From contig JAUYEC010000018.1 in NCBI GenBank assembly GCA_030691585.1, positions 1 to 20,299 on the forward strand: a stretch of 20,299 nucleotides of DNA, in the 5' to 3' direction. This DNA is from Candidatus Omnitrophota bacterium. Its GTDB lineage: Bacteria > Omnitrophota > Gorgyraeia > Gygaellales > Profunditerraquicolaceae. Below, in pieces: positions 6,255-13,336 of this stretch (within the stretch, counting starts at the first letter, position 1; every line of letters starts with the position of its first letter). Both the position numbers and the translations under genes were made by a program. The notes beneath the pieces were generated by a model. It was not told the origin of the DNA and searched no databases. It saw nothing but the letters and a program-made list of their open reading frames with translations.

Positions 6255-8791
6255 GCGATTTTTTTAGAATTTAACGCGGAAAACCATATCAGGCTGGAAA
6301 GCTTAAGGATAGCTACTAATAGGCAGGTATTGAACAGGCCCGCGACCGGTAAAAGGATAACGCCGCCAACAGCTCCGGCAATCCAGGCGCCGGCAAGGTC
6401 AGCGCCGTATAGGACGCCGGATACCCTGCCGGCATCTGTAGGGACAGGTTTTCCCGCCAAGCTATTAAGATATCGGGCGGGATCCCGCCTTAGTTCCTTA
6501 TCCGCTGTGCGGGACAAACCCGTCCCTGCATTGCCCCGGCTAAATAATGCCGCGGCAAGAGGAAACTGCGCGCCAACAAAAAAACCGGAGAGAAAAAAAA
6601 GTAAACCAAATTTTAATAAAGCATACTCCCCTGCCCCGAGTATTGTCGAGGGGCCTGCCCCGGCCCAACTGCCGAGCAAAATGGGCAGTGTAAGACAAAA
6701 GAGGATCATCGCCGCCTCGAGGATTATCATTGCGCCTACTGTAGGGGCGGGTTTTAAACCCGCCCCTACAGGAACGGATTTCAAACCCGCCCCTACATCG
6801 GCGCGCCCCGGCATGCCTACATACCTCACCGCGGTAATCGCCCCGGTTCCAGCACCCGCCATAAATACGGCAATGAATATGCTCAGCGCCACGAAAATGT
6901 AGCCGTAATAGGCCTGGAAGATAAACATCAATAAGAGGCTGGCGAGCATCCCGAAAAAACCGGTTGTGGCAATACAATATAAAATGGCCGGCTTGGCGCC
7001 GCCCCGACGGAAAAACAGGGCCGGTATGATAAAAAACGGCAGCAATACAATGGCGCAAACTTCAAAGCGGCCCAATCTGCCCATAAACGAAACGAGCCAT
7101 GAGGCAAGGCCGAAATATTTCTTGCCGGCAAATGCGAGCATCTCAAAAACCGCGATCGGCCGCTGGTCCCTGTTCACCATAGCTGCGCCTTCAGGCAAAA
7201 GACGCAGGAAATTTTTCTCTCTGGCAGGTGCCAGCAGATATTCAAGATAGGCCGGCGGAAAAACAATATTTTCAACCCCCTGCCCCGAGCGGCCCGTGGT
7301 GAGCGAAGTCGAACCAAGTCGAGGGACCTGCCGCGCCAATCTGGCGGCCAGAACATCCGGCGTAAAACGCGTAATATCAATATGGCTTGAGCCAAGAAAA
7401 ATTGTGTAATAATCACCGGGGATAACCCGGATGAAGCGGTAATTTTCCCTAAACGCGCTAAGGATCGAGGCGTAAAATTTGGCCTGCTGGCTGCCCATAT
7501 ATGCTTCCTCACGCGGCAGCCAGAAAGCGACGACACCGCCGGGCTTGAGCCTCTTGGCCGTAAGCGCGTAGAAATCCGCGGTAAACATCCGGTTAGAGCT
7601 CAAGTCAGCGGAACTTGCCGCGCCCACCAGGATCAGGTCATAGTTACGCGGGGATGTCCGGATAAAAAAACGCCCGTCTAAATTTATCACATTGACCCGC
7701 GGGTCAGAGAATTCGCTTGCGCTTAGTGCCGTCGGATAAATCTTGAGGGCCCGGATAAGAGCGGGGTCCATTTCGGCGTAATCTATTCTTTCGGCGTTAT
7801 GCTTTAAGACCTCATGGAGCAAGCCGCCGGCGCCGGATCCCACGACAAGGACGTCCCGGGGCAGCGGATGAAACAATAAAGGCAGGTGGCCCAAATCGCG
7901 GACAAATTGCTGATCAGGATGCGGCGTAGTGATAATCGGCAGGCCGTTGTAATAAAAAGTGTATTGTCCGGGTAGGCTCGTTACGCTGATATTTCCGTAA
8001 ATAGAGTTGCGGCTCTCAAGCAGGTTGTAACCCTTCCATTGTCGTTGCAGGGAATTGTTTTCCAGGCGCTCAACAATACCGGGGGCAGAAAAAAGATACA
8101 CCAAAAAGACTAAAAAAAGGAAAAGGGGACAGCGACTTTTTTTCACGCTGGCTAACAGCGACGGGGAAAAAAGTCGCTGTCCCCTTTTTAATACCAAGCA
8201 GATCAAAAAGACGAACACGGACAGGATAAAAGTCGCGGCAAACGGGTTGAACCAGGGAATAATAAAAAATGCCAGGCACAGGCCGCCCGCGAGTGTGCCG
8301 AATGTTTCCCAGGCATAGACCGAGCCTATAGAACGCGCCCCCTCCTGCCTCGAGGATGAATACAACGAACACCCCAGGCTAAAAAGCGCGCCGTGAATAA
8401 ATGCCGGCAGTAAGGTAATGACAAAAGAAAAAATAACCAGGCCCAGGCCCGCTGCTTCCCCGAAACCCACGCCGAGCAGCTGTTTAAAAACGCGGGAGAG
8501 ATAGAGCGAGGCAAATAAGGATACGAAGAAAAAAATCTGTAGGGACAGAAAAAGGGGACAGCGACTTTTTTTCACGCTGGCTAACAGCGACGGGGAAAAA
8601 AGTCGCTGTCCCCTTTTTCTACCGCCGAAAAACGCGCCGGCGGCTTCGGCGATCACCCAATTAGATATGATGACCCCGATGGCCAATTCATTGCCGTTAA
8701 AACTCACCAGCAGCTCGCGCAGTAATAATACCTGTGCCGCGAGGCCGCTTGCGCCGGTGGCAAAAATCAACAAGAGAAACAACACGTTCAT
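6251..8791 (-). CDS. Spermidine-synthase-like membrane protein (fused transporter-like and SAM-binding domains) carrying in-frame repeats
   Basis: An 846-residue protein with several N-terminal transmembrane helices, a central soluble spermidine-synthase-like fold, and several C-terminal transmembrane helices. The central part has the nucleotide-binding glycine motif DVLVVGSGAGGLLHE at about 312-326, an acidic residue after the next strand (YAEMDPALI, about 336-344), and NLDGRFFIRT followed by YDLILVGAAS. The layout fits the broad fused-MFS/spermidine synthase family; the true substrate is unknown and no polyamine genes lie nearby. The frame contains six repeat-derived inserts, at about residues 59-81, 202-224, 487-505, 665-684, 711-721 and 755-785. 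Most fall in loops next to membrane helices and none breaks the frame. The protein is thus longer than its ancestor probably was. The ATG at 8791 has only a weak ribosome site. It may be the last gene of the polysaccharide transcription unit. Confidence 0.85.
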   Translation of the reverse strand: MNVLFLLLIFATGASGLAAQVLLLRELLVSFNGNELAIGVIISNWVIAEAAGAFFGGRKRGQRLFSPSLLASVKKSRCPLFLSLQIFFFVSLFASLYLSRVFKQLLGVGFGEAAGLGLVIFSFVITLLPAFIHGALFSLGCSLYSSSRQEGARSIGSVYAWETFGTLAGGLCLAFFIIPWFNPFAATFILSVFVFLICLVLKRGQRLFSPSLLASVKKSRCPLFLFLVFLVYLFSAPGIVERLENNSLQRQWKGYNLLESRNSIYGNISVTSLPGQYTFYYNGLPIITTPHPDQQFVRDLGHLPLLFHPLPRDVLVVGSGAGGLLHEVLKHNAERIDYAEMDPALIRALKIYPTALSASEFSDPRVNVINLDGRFFIRTSPRNYDLILVGAASSADLSSNRMFTADFYALTAKRLKPGGVVAFWLPREEAYMGSQQAKFYASILSAFRENYRFIRVIPGDYYTIFLGSSHIDITRFTPDVLAARLARQVPRLGSTSLTTGRSGQGVENIVFPPAYLEYLLAPAREKNFLRLLPEGAAMVNRDQRPIAVFEMLAFAGKKYFGLASWLVSFMGRLGRFEVCAIVLLPFFIIPALFFRRGGAKPAILYCIATTGFFGMLASLLLMFIFQAYYGYIFVALSIFIAVFMAGAGTGAITAVRYVGMPGRADVGAGLKSVPVGAGLKPAPTVGAMIILEAAMILFCLTLPILLGSWAGAGPSTILGAGEYALLKFGLLFFLSGFFVGAQFPLAAALFSRGNAGTGLSRTADKELRRDPARYLNSLAGKPVPTDAGRVSGVLYGADLAGAWIAGAVGGVILLPVAGLFNTCLLVAILKLSSLIWFSALNSKKIA
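6437..6530. repeat. Palindromic repeat, TGTAGGGACAG-ended, long form, inside the spermidine-synthase-like gene
   Basis: The outer ends TGTAGGGACAGGTTTTCCCG and the complement of the right end TGCAGGGACGGGTTTGTCCC pair with few mismatches. An inner perfect palindrome GGCGGGATCCCGCC lies at 6476-6489. It is read through in frame and encodes a piece containing KELRRDPARYLNSLAGKPVP, which looks unlike the flanking membrane sequence. Confidence 0.75.
6628..6661. repeat. Repeat family C copy, short form, inside the spermidine-synthase-like gene
   Basis: cccctgccccgag, five bases, then tcgaggggcctgcc. Both ends recur at 7277-7332 with a longer centre. Read in frame it encodes AGPSTILGAGE. Confidence 0.65.
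6740..6797. repeat. Repeat family B: a palindrome plus a following half copy, inside the spermidine-synthase-like gene
   Basis: A 31-base palindrome with arms TGTAGGGGCGGGTTT around one base lies at 6740-6770. A further right half ending cccgcccctaca follows at 6771-6797. Read in frame on the minus strand they encode VGAGLKSVPVGAGLKPAPT. The same palindrome, with a different central base, lies at 11968-11998 outside a gene. Confidence 0.85.
7277..7332. repeat. Repeat family C copy, long form, inside the spermidine-synthase-like gene
   Basis: cccctgccccgag (7277-7289) and tcgagggacctgcc (7319-7332) are the same ends as at 6628-6661, here separated by 29 bases that include gtgagcgaagtcgaa. Read through in frame it encodes PRLGSTSLTTGRSGQG. 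Confidence 0.65.
8121..8188. repeat. Repeat family A copy, full inverted repeat, in-frame in the spermidine-synthase-like gene
   Basis: Arms of 22 bases, with core GGGGACAGCGACTTTTTT, around a 24-base centre cacgctggctaacagcga followed by cgggg. The element plus one base is 69 bases, exactly 23 codons, and lacks a stop in the gene's frame; the encoded piece contains RGQRLFSPSLLASVKKSRCP. It matches the copy at 8550-8617 base for base. Confidence 0.9.
8550..8617. repeat. Repeat family A copy, identical to 8121-8188, in-frame in the same gene
   Basis: Identical to the 8121-8188 element, offset by 429 bases (143 codons), and in the same reading frame. It is preceded at 8538-8548 by ctgtagggaca-like sequence, half of a family B-type end, which hints that one element inserted next to or into another. 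Confidence 0.9.
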
Positions 8792-8880
8792 TTTTGTCTT
8801 TCGTCGATCGTCTTTCGTCGTTCGTTAAATGTTGTTAACGGAATACGATATACGGACGACGGACAACGGTACTATTAAGA
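8792..8880. other. Short intergenic gap with a direct repeat
   Basis: Contains GTCTTTCGTCG twice (about 8796-8806 and 8810-8820) separated by three bases, just upstream of the spermidine-synthase-like ATG, and then ggacgacggacaac. No gene or clear promoter is visible. Confidence 0.5.
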
Positions 8881-10686
8881 TTAATTTGAAATGAAACCGC
8901 CTGTTTTATCTTTATCTAAAATGCCCTTGATCCTGCGGTAAGAGATACCGCATTCCTGGCAGACACGGGAGATCTGCAGAAAATCCTCGGCGCCCATTGA
9001 GGGAACGGCGATCAGGATCTCCTTTACATCATATTCAGTAACCAGGGACCTGATGTTGTCCCTGGAGCCGAGGATCTCGACACCCTGGATCCTGCTGCCG
9101 GCCTTAAAAGGATCGTCGTCTATAAAACCCACGGGCGTGTAATTGAGCGACTTGTTACGCTTGATCTCGCGGATGACCATCTCTCCGGTGTCTCCGGCTC
9201 CAAAAATCAAGACGTTGGTCCCCTTCTCGCGCACGCGGCTGAAGAATTCCCCCAAGACACGGAACATTATCCTTGAACCGCAAACCAGCAAAAACAATAA
9301 CAACCAATCAATAAAAAACACCGCGCGCGAGTACAAGTTAAAACGAAAAACAAAAGTCACGAACATGATCGAGGCTATGGATGCCAGGCTCACCACTTTC
9401 AGAATAGTCAGGAGATCGGTAATACTGATATACCTCCAGACCCCGCGGTAAAGGCCAAAAATAAAAAATACCGACAATTTTATTAAGATGATCCAGGCCA
9501 AGGACTGCTTGAGCAGGCCTATGTTTCCGGCCAAGAGCGCACCTTCAAAGCGCAAAAAATAGGCGGAGTAATAAGCCAGGCAGATGAAAATAAAATCCAG
9601 GGCGACCTCCATTATCCTGCGCTTGTGTATGATAACGGCATTTGCAATCGCGCTGTTCTTCTTTGGGTCCGCACCCTGCGCTTTAATCGAGCCGATCTTA
9701 CGGCGGTCCAGATCGACCAGGAAAATGCCGAGGAAGAGCAATATGACCACCGCAAGGAAGGTGATCGCCGAAATGACGAACCAGTTCAGGCGGGAGCAGG
9801 CTACGGCTATCAGGCCAAAAGCAATGCTTACTGAATATAGCACAACAACCGTTTTTCTCTGGGATAGGCCCAGAGTCACAAGATGGTGTGAAGTATGGTC
9901 CTTTCCTCCGACAAACAACTTCCTGCCTTGTAACGTCCTTAAAGCCATCACGAACATTGTGTCAAAGATGGGCACGGTCAGGATCAGGACCGGCAGGGCC
10001 AGGGTTAATAATAAATTTGAGGCGTGGCGGCCGGTGCCGGCCACGGAAATAACCGCAAGGCAAAAACCCAGGAACATACTGCCGCAATCGCCCATAAATA
10101 TCCTGGCGGGATTAAAATTATAAGGCAGGAATCCCAGGCATGCGCCAGCCAGGACCAGGGCATAGATCTCCAGGGGATTATTAAAGAACATACGCGATGA
10201 AAAAAAGAGCATTAAGGACGATATCGCGGCAATGCCCGCGGCCAAGCCGTCAATGTTATCCAGGAGGTTAAAGGAGTTGGTGATGCCGATGATCCACAAG
10301 AGGGTCAGGGGAATGGCCAGGGCCCCGTCTATGGGCAGGCCAAGGACGATACCAAAAAGGACGGCAATACAGCCCGCCGCAACTTGAGAGAATAATTTTA
10401 TGTGAGGTGCAAGGCGCAGCAGGTCGTCTATAAAGCCCACGGCAAATAAAAATGTGCCGCCGGCTAATAACCCAAGGGCGCTCTTGTTAATTGGCAGGAA
10501 AATAAAAACAAAAACCGCGGACAGATAAATCGCGACACCGCCAAGGATGGCGGTCGGATGCTTATGCCAACGGTCGGCGCGCGGATAGGAAATCAATCCG
10601 CGCTTTACCGCGATGCGCCGGACGATAGGCGTTAGGGCCAAGCTCAGTATGAAAGGCACTAAAAAAAATACGGAATAATAAATCAT
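8881..10686 (-). CDS. WecA/MraY-type undecaprenyl-phosphate sugar-1-phosphate transferase fused to a WbpM/CapD-like membrane and Rossmann region
   Basis: Likely starts a lipid-linked glycan by moving a HexNAc-1-phosphate from a UDP-sugar to undecaprenyl phosphate at the inner membrane. Residues 1-330 are a WecA-like polytopic domain with the family signatures: FIDDLLRL with D87-D88, NSFNLLDNIDGL at 137-148, IFMGDCGS at 197-203, and DHTSHH at 263-268. Residues about 360-470 add transmembrane helices, and 490-560 a Rossmann fold with GAGDTGE at 496-502, as in the N-terminal half of WbpM/CapD nucleotide-sugar dehydratases. The catalytic SDR domain that normally follows is absent: the protein ends at residue 601. 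I chose the ATG at 10686, 20 bases after the upstream stop; a GTG at 10740 would overlap the upstream gene. No strong ribosome site is seen. Confidence 0.9.
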   Translation of the reverse strand: MIYYSVFFLVPFILSLALTPIVRRIAVKRGLISYPRADRWHKHPTAILGGVAIYLSAVFVFIFLPINKSALGLLAGGTFLFAVGFIDDLLRLAPHIKLFSQVAAGCIAVLFGIVLGLPIDGALAIPLTLLWIIGITNSFNLLDNIDGLAAGIAAISSLMLFFSSRMFFNNPLEIYALVLAGACLGFLPYNFNPARIFMGDCGSMFLGFCLAVISVAGTGRHASNLLLTLALPVLILTVPIFDTMFVMALRTLQGRKLFVGGKDHTSHHLVTLGLSQRKTVVVLYSVSIAFGLIAVACSRLNWFVISAITFLAVVILLFLGIFLVDLDRRKIGSIKAQGADPKKNSAIANAVIIHKRRIMEVALDFIFICLAYYSAYFLRFEGALLAGNIGLLKQSLAWIILIKLSVFFIFGLYRGVWRYISITDLLTILKVVSLASIASIMFVTFVFRFNLYSRAVFFIDWLLLFLLVCGSRIMFRVLGEFFSRVREKGTNVLIFGAGDTGEMVIREIKRNKSLNYTPVGFIDDDPFKAGSRIQGVEILGSRDNIRSLVTEYDVKEILIAVPSMGAEDFLQISRVCQECGISYRRIKGILDKDKTGGFISN

Positions 10687-10706
10687 ATAGTTGTTAGCTT
10701 GCGTTA

Positions 10707-11933
10707 TTATGATTCTGACATCTTTATTGCCGCCACGCACAAACCCATCATCATCCAGAATAACACTGACAGCGACAATGAATAAAGACTGGTATCAAAA
10801 AAACTATTCACAAGATACGTAAATATACCGAGACAAACCCCGCATATAATATAATAATTATTATTCCGCGCCATGGACCTGACGCGTGAAAAAGCAGCGT
10901 GAAACATTACAGAAATAACGCCGACAAACGACAGCAAACCGAACATCCCTGTTTCGGCCGCCATCTGTAAAAAACAGTTATGCGCGTAGGAGATCTCCCA
11001 ATGCCACGGGTAATTCAGGGGCCTGAACCTCTCGAAGTTAAACATAAAAGTGCCCAGCCCCTGCCCGAAGAACGGCCTTTGCGAGAGCATATCAACGGCC
11101 ATCTTCCATAGCAGTTCCCGGTGAAAATAACCGGACTCATGCGTATAGAAAAAATGCGTGATGCGGGACTGGGAAAACTGCGGTAAAAAAGGCATAAAAC
11201 AGGCGATCAAAATAATGAACACGAGGCCGGATAAAGAAAGCGCGCGCTGACGCAAAAACAAAGCCAAGGGCAAAGCTAGCACGACCGCGATCCAGGCCGC
11301 GCGCGTAGCCGAGAGCACGAGGCATAAAAGAATGATAAACGACAATCCCGCCAGGAACGGCCGCAGCCATTTGCGCTTAAATTTTATAAAACTAAGACAG
11401 GCAACGACAGGCAGGACCGCAACAAGATAGTTTGAAAAATCATTAGGTGTCGAAAAAGGCCCGTTGATGCGTTCGGCAATGACGCGCGTTCTTTGCCTTA
11501 AAAAATCGAAACTGGTAAAATGCTGCTGAATACCGTCTAAGTTTACGAGGAATACCGAAAAAACAAAAACGATCAGGATGTTCCGTAAGACCCGCGCATC
11601 TTTGATCTCGGAGGTTATAAAAAACAACAACAGGTATTCTGTATATTTAAAAACAAAGGCCTTGGCGCTGATGATGCGCGAAGAACTTAAAGCCGCAGAC
11701 ACCAACATCACCGCTATATAGATCCAGATCGGCAGGCTCATGAAATCGCGAGGAAAAAGACGCTTCAGAAAATCGCCTGATATGATCTTTTTTACAAGCC
11801 AGGCCGTGATCGCCAGCCCCGCAAAACTTTCTATGAGCGCGTTTGAGATCGGTATATAGAAAACTACGGCGCAGAGCGATACCTCAATTACCCTATTGCA
11901 ATATTTGATTATTCTGGATTTATCCACGGACAT
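10707..11933 (-). CDS. O-antigen polymerase/ligase-like membrane protein (second copy)
   Basis: A 408-residue polytopic protein of the Wzy/WaaL family, which joins or polymerises lipid-linked glycans in the periplasm. Family marks are GPFSTPNDFSNYLVAVLP at about 158-175, SATRAAWIA at about 208-216 with its arginine, and the large periplasmic loop with RELLWKMAVDMLSQRPFFGQ and then AHNCFLQMAAETGMFG, containing the expected histidine. It lies 20 bases upstream of the WecA fusion gene. The -10 box TATAAT touches the ATG, so translation may really begin at the GTG of codon 3 (11927) on a leaderless message. Polymerase and ligase cannot be told apart from sequence alone. Confidence 0.88.
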   Translation of the reverse strand: MSVDKSRIIKYCNRVIEVSLCAVVFYIPISNALIESFAGLAITAWLVKKIISGDFLKRLFPRDFMSLPIWIYIAVMLVSAALSSSRIISAKAFVFKYTEYLLLFFITSEIKDARVLRNILIVFVFSVFLVNLDGIQQHFTSFDFLRQRTRVIAERINGPFSTPNDFSNYLVAVLPVVACLSFIKFKRKWLRPFLAGLSFIILLCLVLSATRAAWIAVVLALPLALFLRQRALSLSGLVFIILIACFMPFLPQFSQSRITHFFYTHESGYFHRELLWKMAVDMLSQRPFFGQGLGTFMFNFERFRPLNYPWHWEISYAHNCFLQMAAETGMFGLLSFVGVISVMFHAAFSRVRSMARNNNYYIICGVCLGIFTYLVNSFFDTSLYSLSLSVLFWMMMGLCVAAIKMSES

Positions 11934-11961
11934 ATTATAACAAAGGGAACAACAATGTAAA
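11934..11961 (-). promoter_or_regulatory. Sigma-70-like promoter abutting the second O-antigen polymerase/ligase gene
   Basis: Minus strand TTTACA (11961-11956), a 16-base spacer and a perfect TATAAT (11939-11934), directly followed by ATG at 11933. A start about 7 bases after the -10 would lie at codon 3, a GTG. No Shine-Dalgarno sequence is present. Confidence 0.55.
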
Positions 11962-11967
11962 TTGAAT

Positions 11968-11998
11968 TGTAGGGGCGGGTTTGAAACCCGCCCCTACA
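11968..11998. repeat. Repeat family B palindrome, intergenic
   Basis: Perfect 15-base arms TGTAGGGGCGGGTTT around one base. It differs from the palindrome at 6740-6770 only at the centre. Confidence 0.9.
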
Positions 11999-12009
11999 GA
12001 ACGTTTTAT

Positions 12010-12040
12010 TGTAGGGACAGCATAGTATGCTGTCCCTACA
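12010..12040. repeat. Second palindrome of the same length and ends, overlapping the end of the glycosyltransferase gene
   Basis: Perfect 15-base arms TGTAGGGACAGCATA around one base, 11 bases from the family B palindrome. Outer bases TGTAGGG are shared and the inner stem differs in both arms together. The TAG in TGTAG is the stop codon of the glycosyltransferase (12036-12038). Confidence 0.9.
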
Positions 12041-13247
12041 TCCCAGTATCCATCATCTCCAGATACAGCTCCTCTATATCCCTTATCAGCCTTTCTCTGC
12101 TGAAATTATTCCTCACAAATTCCCGCCCGGCGACGGTGAAACGCTCTCTTACCTCTTTTTCTCTGATCAGAAACTCCAGCGCGGCGCTAAAAGCGGCGGG
12201 GTCGCGTGAACTCACCAGCATGCCGCGTTGGCCGGTATAAAAACCAGTTAAAGGGGACAGCGACTTTTTTTCAAAAAGTCGCTGTCCCCTTTCATCCAAT
12301 AAATCAGGCACGCCGCCGACGTCAGTTGCAACAACAGAACGGCCGCAGGCCATCGCCTCTATAAGAGATACGGGTGTGCCCTCGTTCAATGAGGTCAGGA
12401 CAACTATATCCAGTCCGGAATAAACCGAGGCAAGATCTCTCTGCCACCCTAAAAACTCCACACGCTTGCCTATGCCAAGCTTGTTAGCGCGTTCAATCAA
12501 AACGGCCTTCAACTCTCCATCACCAATCACCTTAAATTTCAGATACGGACGGTTTAGGGCAAGCAGTGCCGCGGCCTCTAAAAAAAGGCGGTGGTCCTTT
12601 ACCGGCACAAGCCGGCCGACAATACCTATGTTTTGCGGCTCGCAGGATGCAGCCGGCAGGGATAAAAACGCGCCAAGATCAAAACCAAGCGGAATTACGC
12701 GGGCTTTTGTATCAGGACAGACGCCGCGGCTGACTAATTCTTTTTTCACCGACGGGCTGACCGCAATTATCCGGGAAGTAAAAAGCGCCAGTATCTGTTC
12801 AATTAAGAGAAAAAAACGGGAGACAGCGGCGTTGAAATATCCGTTAAATATGTGGCCGTGAAAAGTATGGATGAGCTTGGCGCGGCAGGCCGGCGGCCGC
12901 GTCAAATTATACAATATGCCCGCCGCGCGGCCAAGAGTTCCGGCTTTGGCGGTATGCGTATGGATCATATCCGGCTTCTCTTTTTGGATCAGGCGGTATA
13001 TTTTTATAAAAGCGCTCAAGTCGCCGAAGAGATCCAGCTCGCGGCCCAATTCCGGGATCATATAGGGCGCAACCCCCATTGAGCGGGCGTAATCGGACAT
13101 GTCCGCCTCCCCTTTGCCCAGGCTGCCGCAGGCAAGCACAGTCTCAAAACGGCTCTTGTCCAGGCCGGCGCTTAATATGGCAACGTGTATCGCCGGCCCT
13201 CCGACATTGAGCCTGGCAATGATGCGGACGATCTTAACTTTTTTCAT
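12036..13247 (-). CDS. Family-4 glycosyltransferase with an in-frame repeat insert
   Basis: A 403-residue GT-B glycosyltransferase that would add a sugar to the growing lipid-linked glycan at the cytoplasmic face. The N-terminal domain begins KIVRIIARLNVGGPAIHVAI, with the glycine acceptor loop at about 16-17. The donor half has GIVGRLVPVKDH and the ENEx7E-type motif NEGTPVSLIEAMACGRSVVA followed by TDVGGVPDLL at about 285-316. After VPDLLDE, where relatives have a short loop such as DGxNGLLV, about 15 residues (RGQRLFEKKSLSPL) come from a family A repeat at 12250-12292; normal sequence resumes as GMLVSSRDPAAF. The stop codon lies in a second repeat. The ATG has no clear Shine-Dalgarno sequence. 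Donor and acceptor cannot be named. Confidence 0.9.
   Translation of the reverse strand: MKKVKIVRIIARLNVGGPAIHVAILSAGLDKSRFETVLACGSLGKGEADMSDYARSMGVAPYMIPELGRELDLFGDLSAFIKIYRLIQKEKPDMIHTHTAKAGTLGRAAGILYNLTRPPACRAKLIHTFHGHIFNGYFNAAVSRFFLLIEQILALFTSRIIAVSPSVKKELVSRGVCPDTKARVIPLGFDLGAFLSLPAASCEPQNIGIVGRLVPVKDHRLFLEAAALLALNRPYLKFKVIGDGELKAVLIERANKLGIGKRVEFLGWQRDLASVYSGLDIVVLTSLNEGTPVSLIEAMACGRSVVATDVGGVPDLLDERGQRLFEKKSLSPLTGFYTGQRGMLVSSRDPAAFSAALEFLIREKEVRERFTVAGREFVRNNFSRERLIRDIEELYLEMMDTGM
12250..12292. repeat. Repeat family A copy, short form, in-frame in the glycosyltransferase gene
   Basis: Arms of 20 bases containing GGGGACAGCGAC around a 3-base centre: the same outer arms as 8121-8188 but lacking the 24-base middle. 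It encodes RGQRLFEKKSLSPL in the gene's frame with no stop. Confidence 0.88.
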
Positions 13248-13260
13248 AGAAACATCAGTC

Positions 13261-13336
13261 AGGGACGGTTCTTAAACCAATCTTAAACTGTCCCCTTTTC
13301 CAGGGACACTTTTGCTTTGAGTTAAGAACCGTCCCT
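13261..13336. repeat. Repeat family D inverted repeat between the glycosyltransferase and epimerase genes
   Basis: AGGGACGGTTCTTAA (13261-13275) and its exact complement (13322-13336) enclose 46 bases containing a ctgtccccttttcc stretch. The right arm encodes the last residues RDGS and the TAA stop of the epimerase. The remaining gap to the glycosyltransferase ATG is only about 14 bases. Confidence 0.85.

Noticed and set aside
6330..6902. Plus-strand open frame of 190 codons containing VGAGFKPAPTG
   Set aside because: Antisense to the spermidine-synthase-like gene; the recognisable piece is only the palindromic repeat read the other way.
6540..7536. Several minus-strand frames offset from the spermidine-synthase-like gene
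   Set aside because: Arg/Cys/His-rich shadows in other frames of a well-supported gene.
8121..8617. CRISPR-like pair of identical repeats
   Set aside because: Only two copies, 429 bases apart, each a perfect inverted repeat within an open coding frame and with no cas genes.
6437..8617. Insertion sequence
   Set aside because: No transposase and no element longer than about 95 bases; these are non-autonomous repeats at most.
9584..10123. Plus-strand open frame of 179 codons
   Set aside because: Antisense to the WecA fusion gene, no domain pattern, rich in Arg and Thr as expected from a mirrored membrane protein.
8881..10740. GTG start at 10740 for the WecA fusion
   Set aside because: It would overlap the previous gene by 34 bases and add a polar leader unlike WecA; the ATG at 10686 starts right at the first membrane helix.
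11934..12035. tRNA or small RNA gene in the palindrome-rich gap
   Set aside because: The foldable parts are two simple 31-base palindromes with no cloverleaf or conserved loop; they match dispersed repeats.
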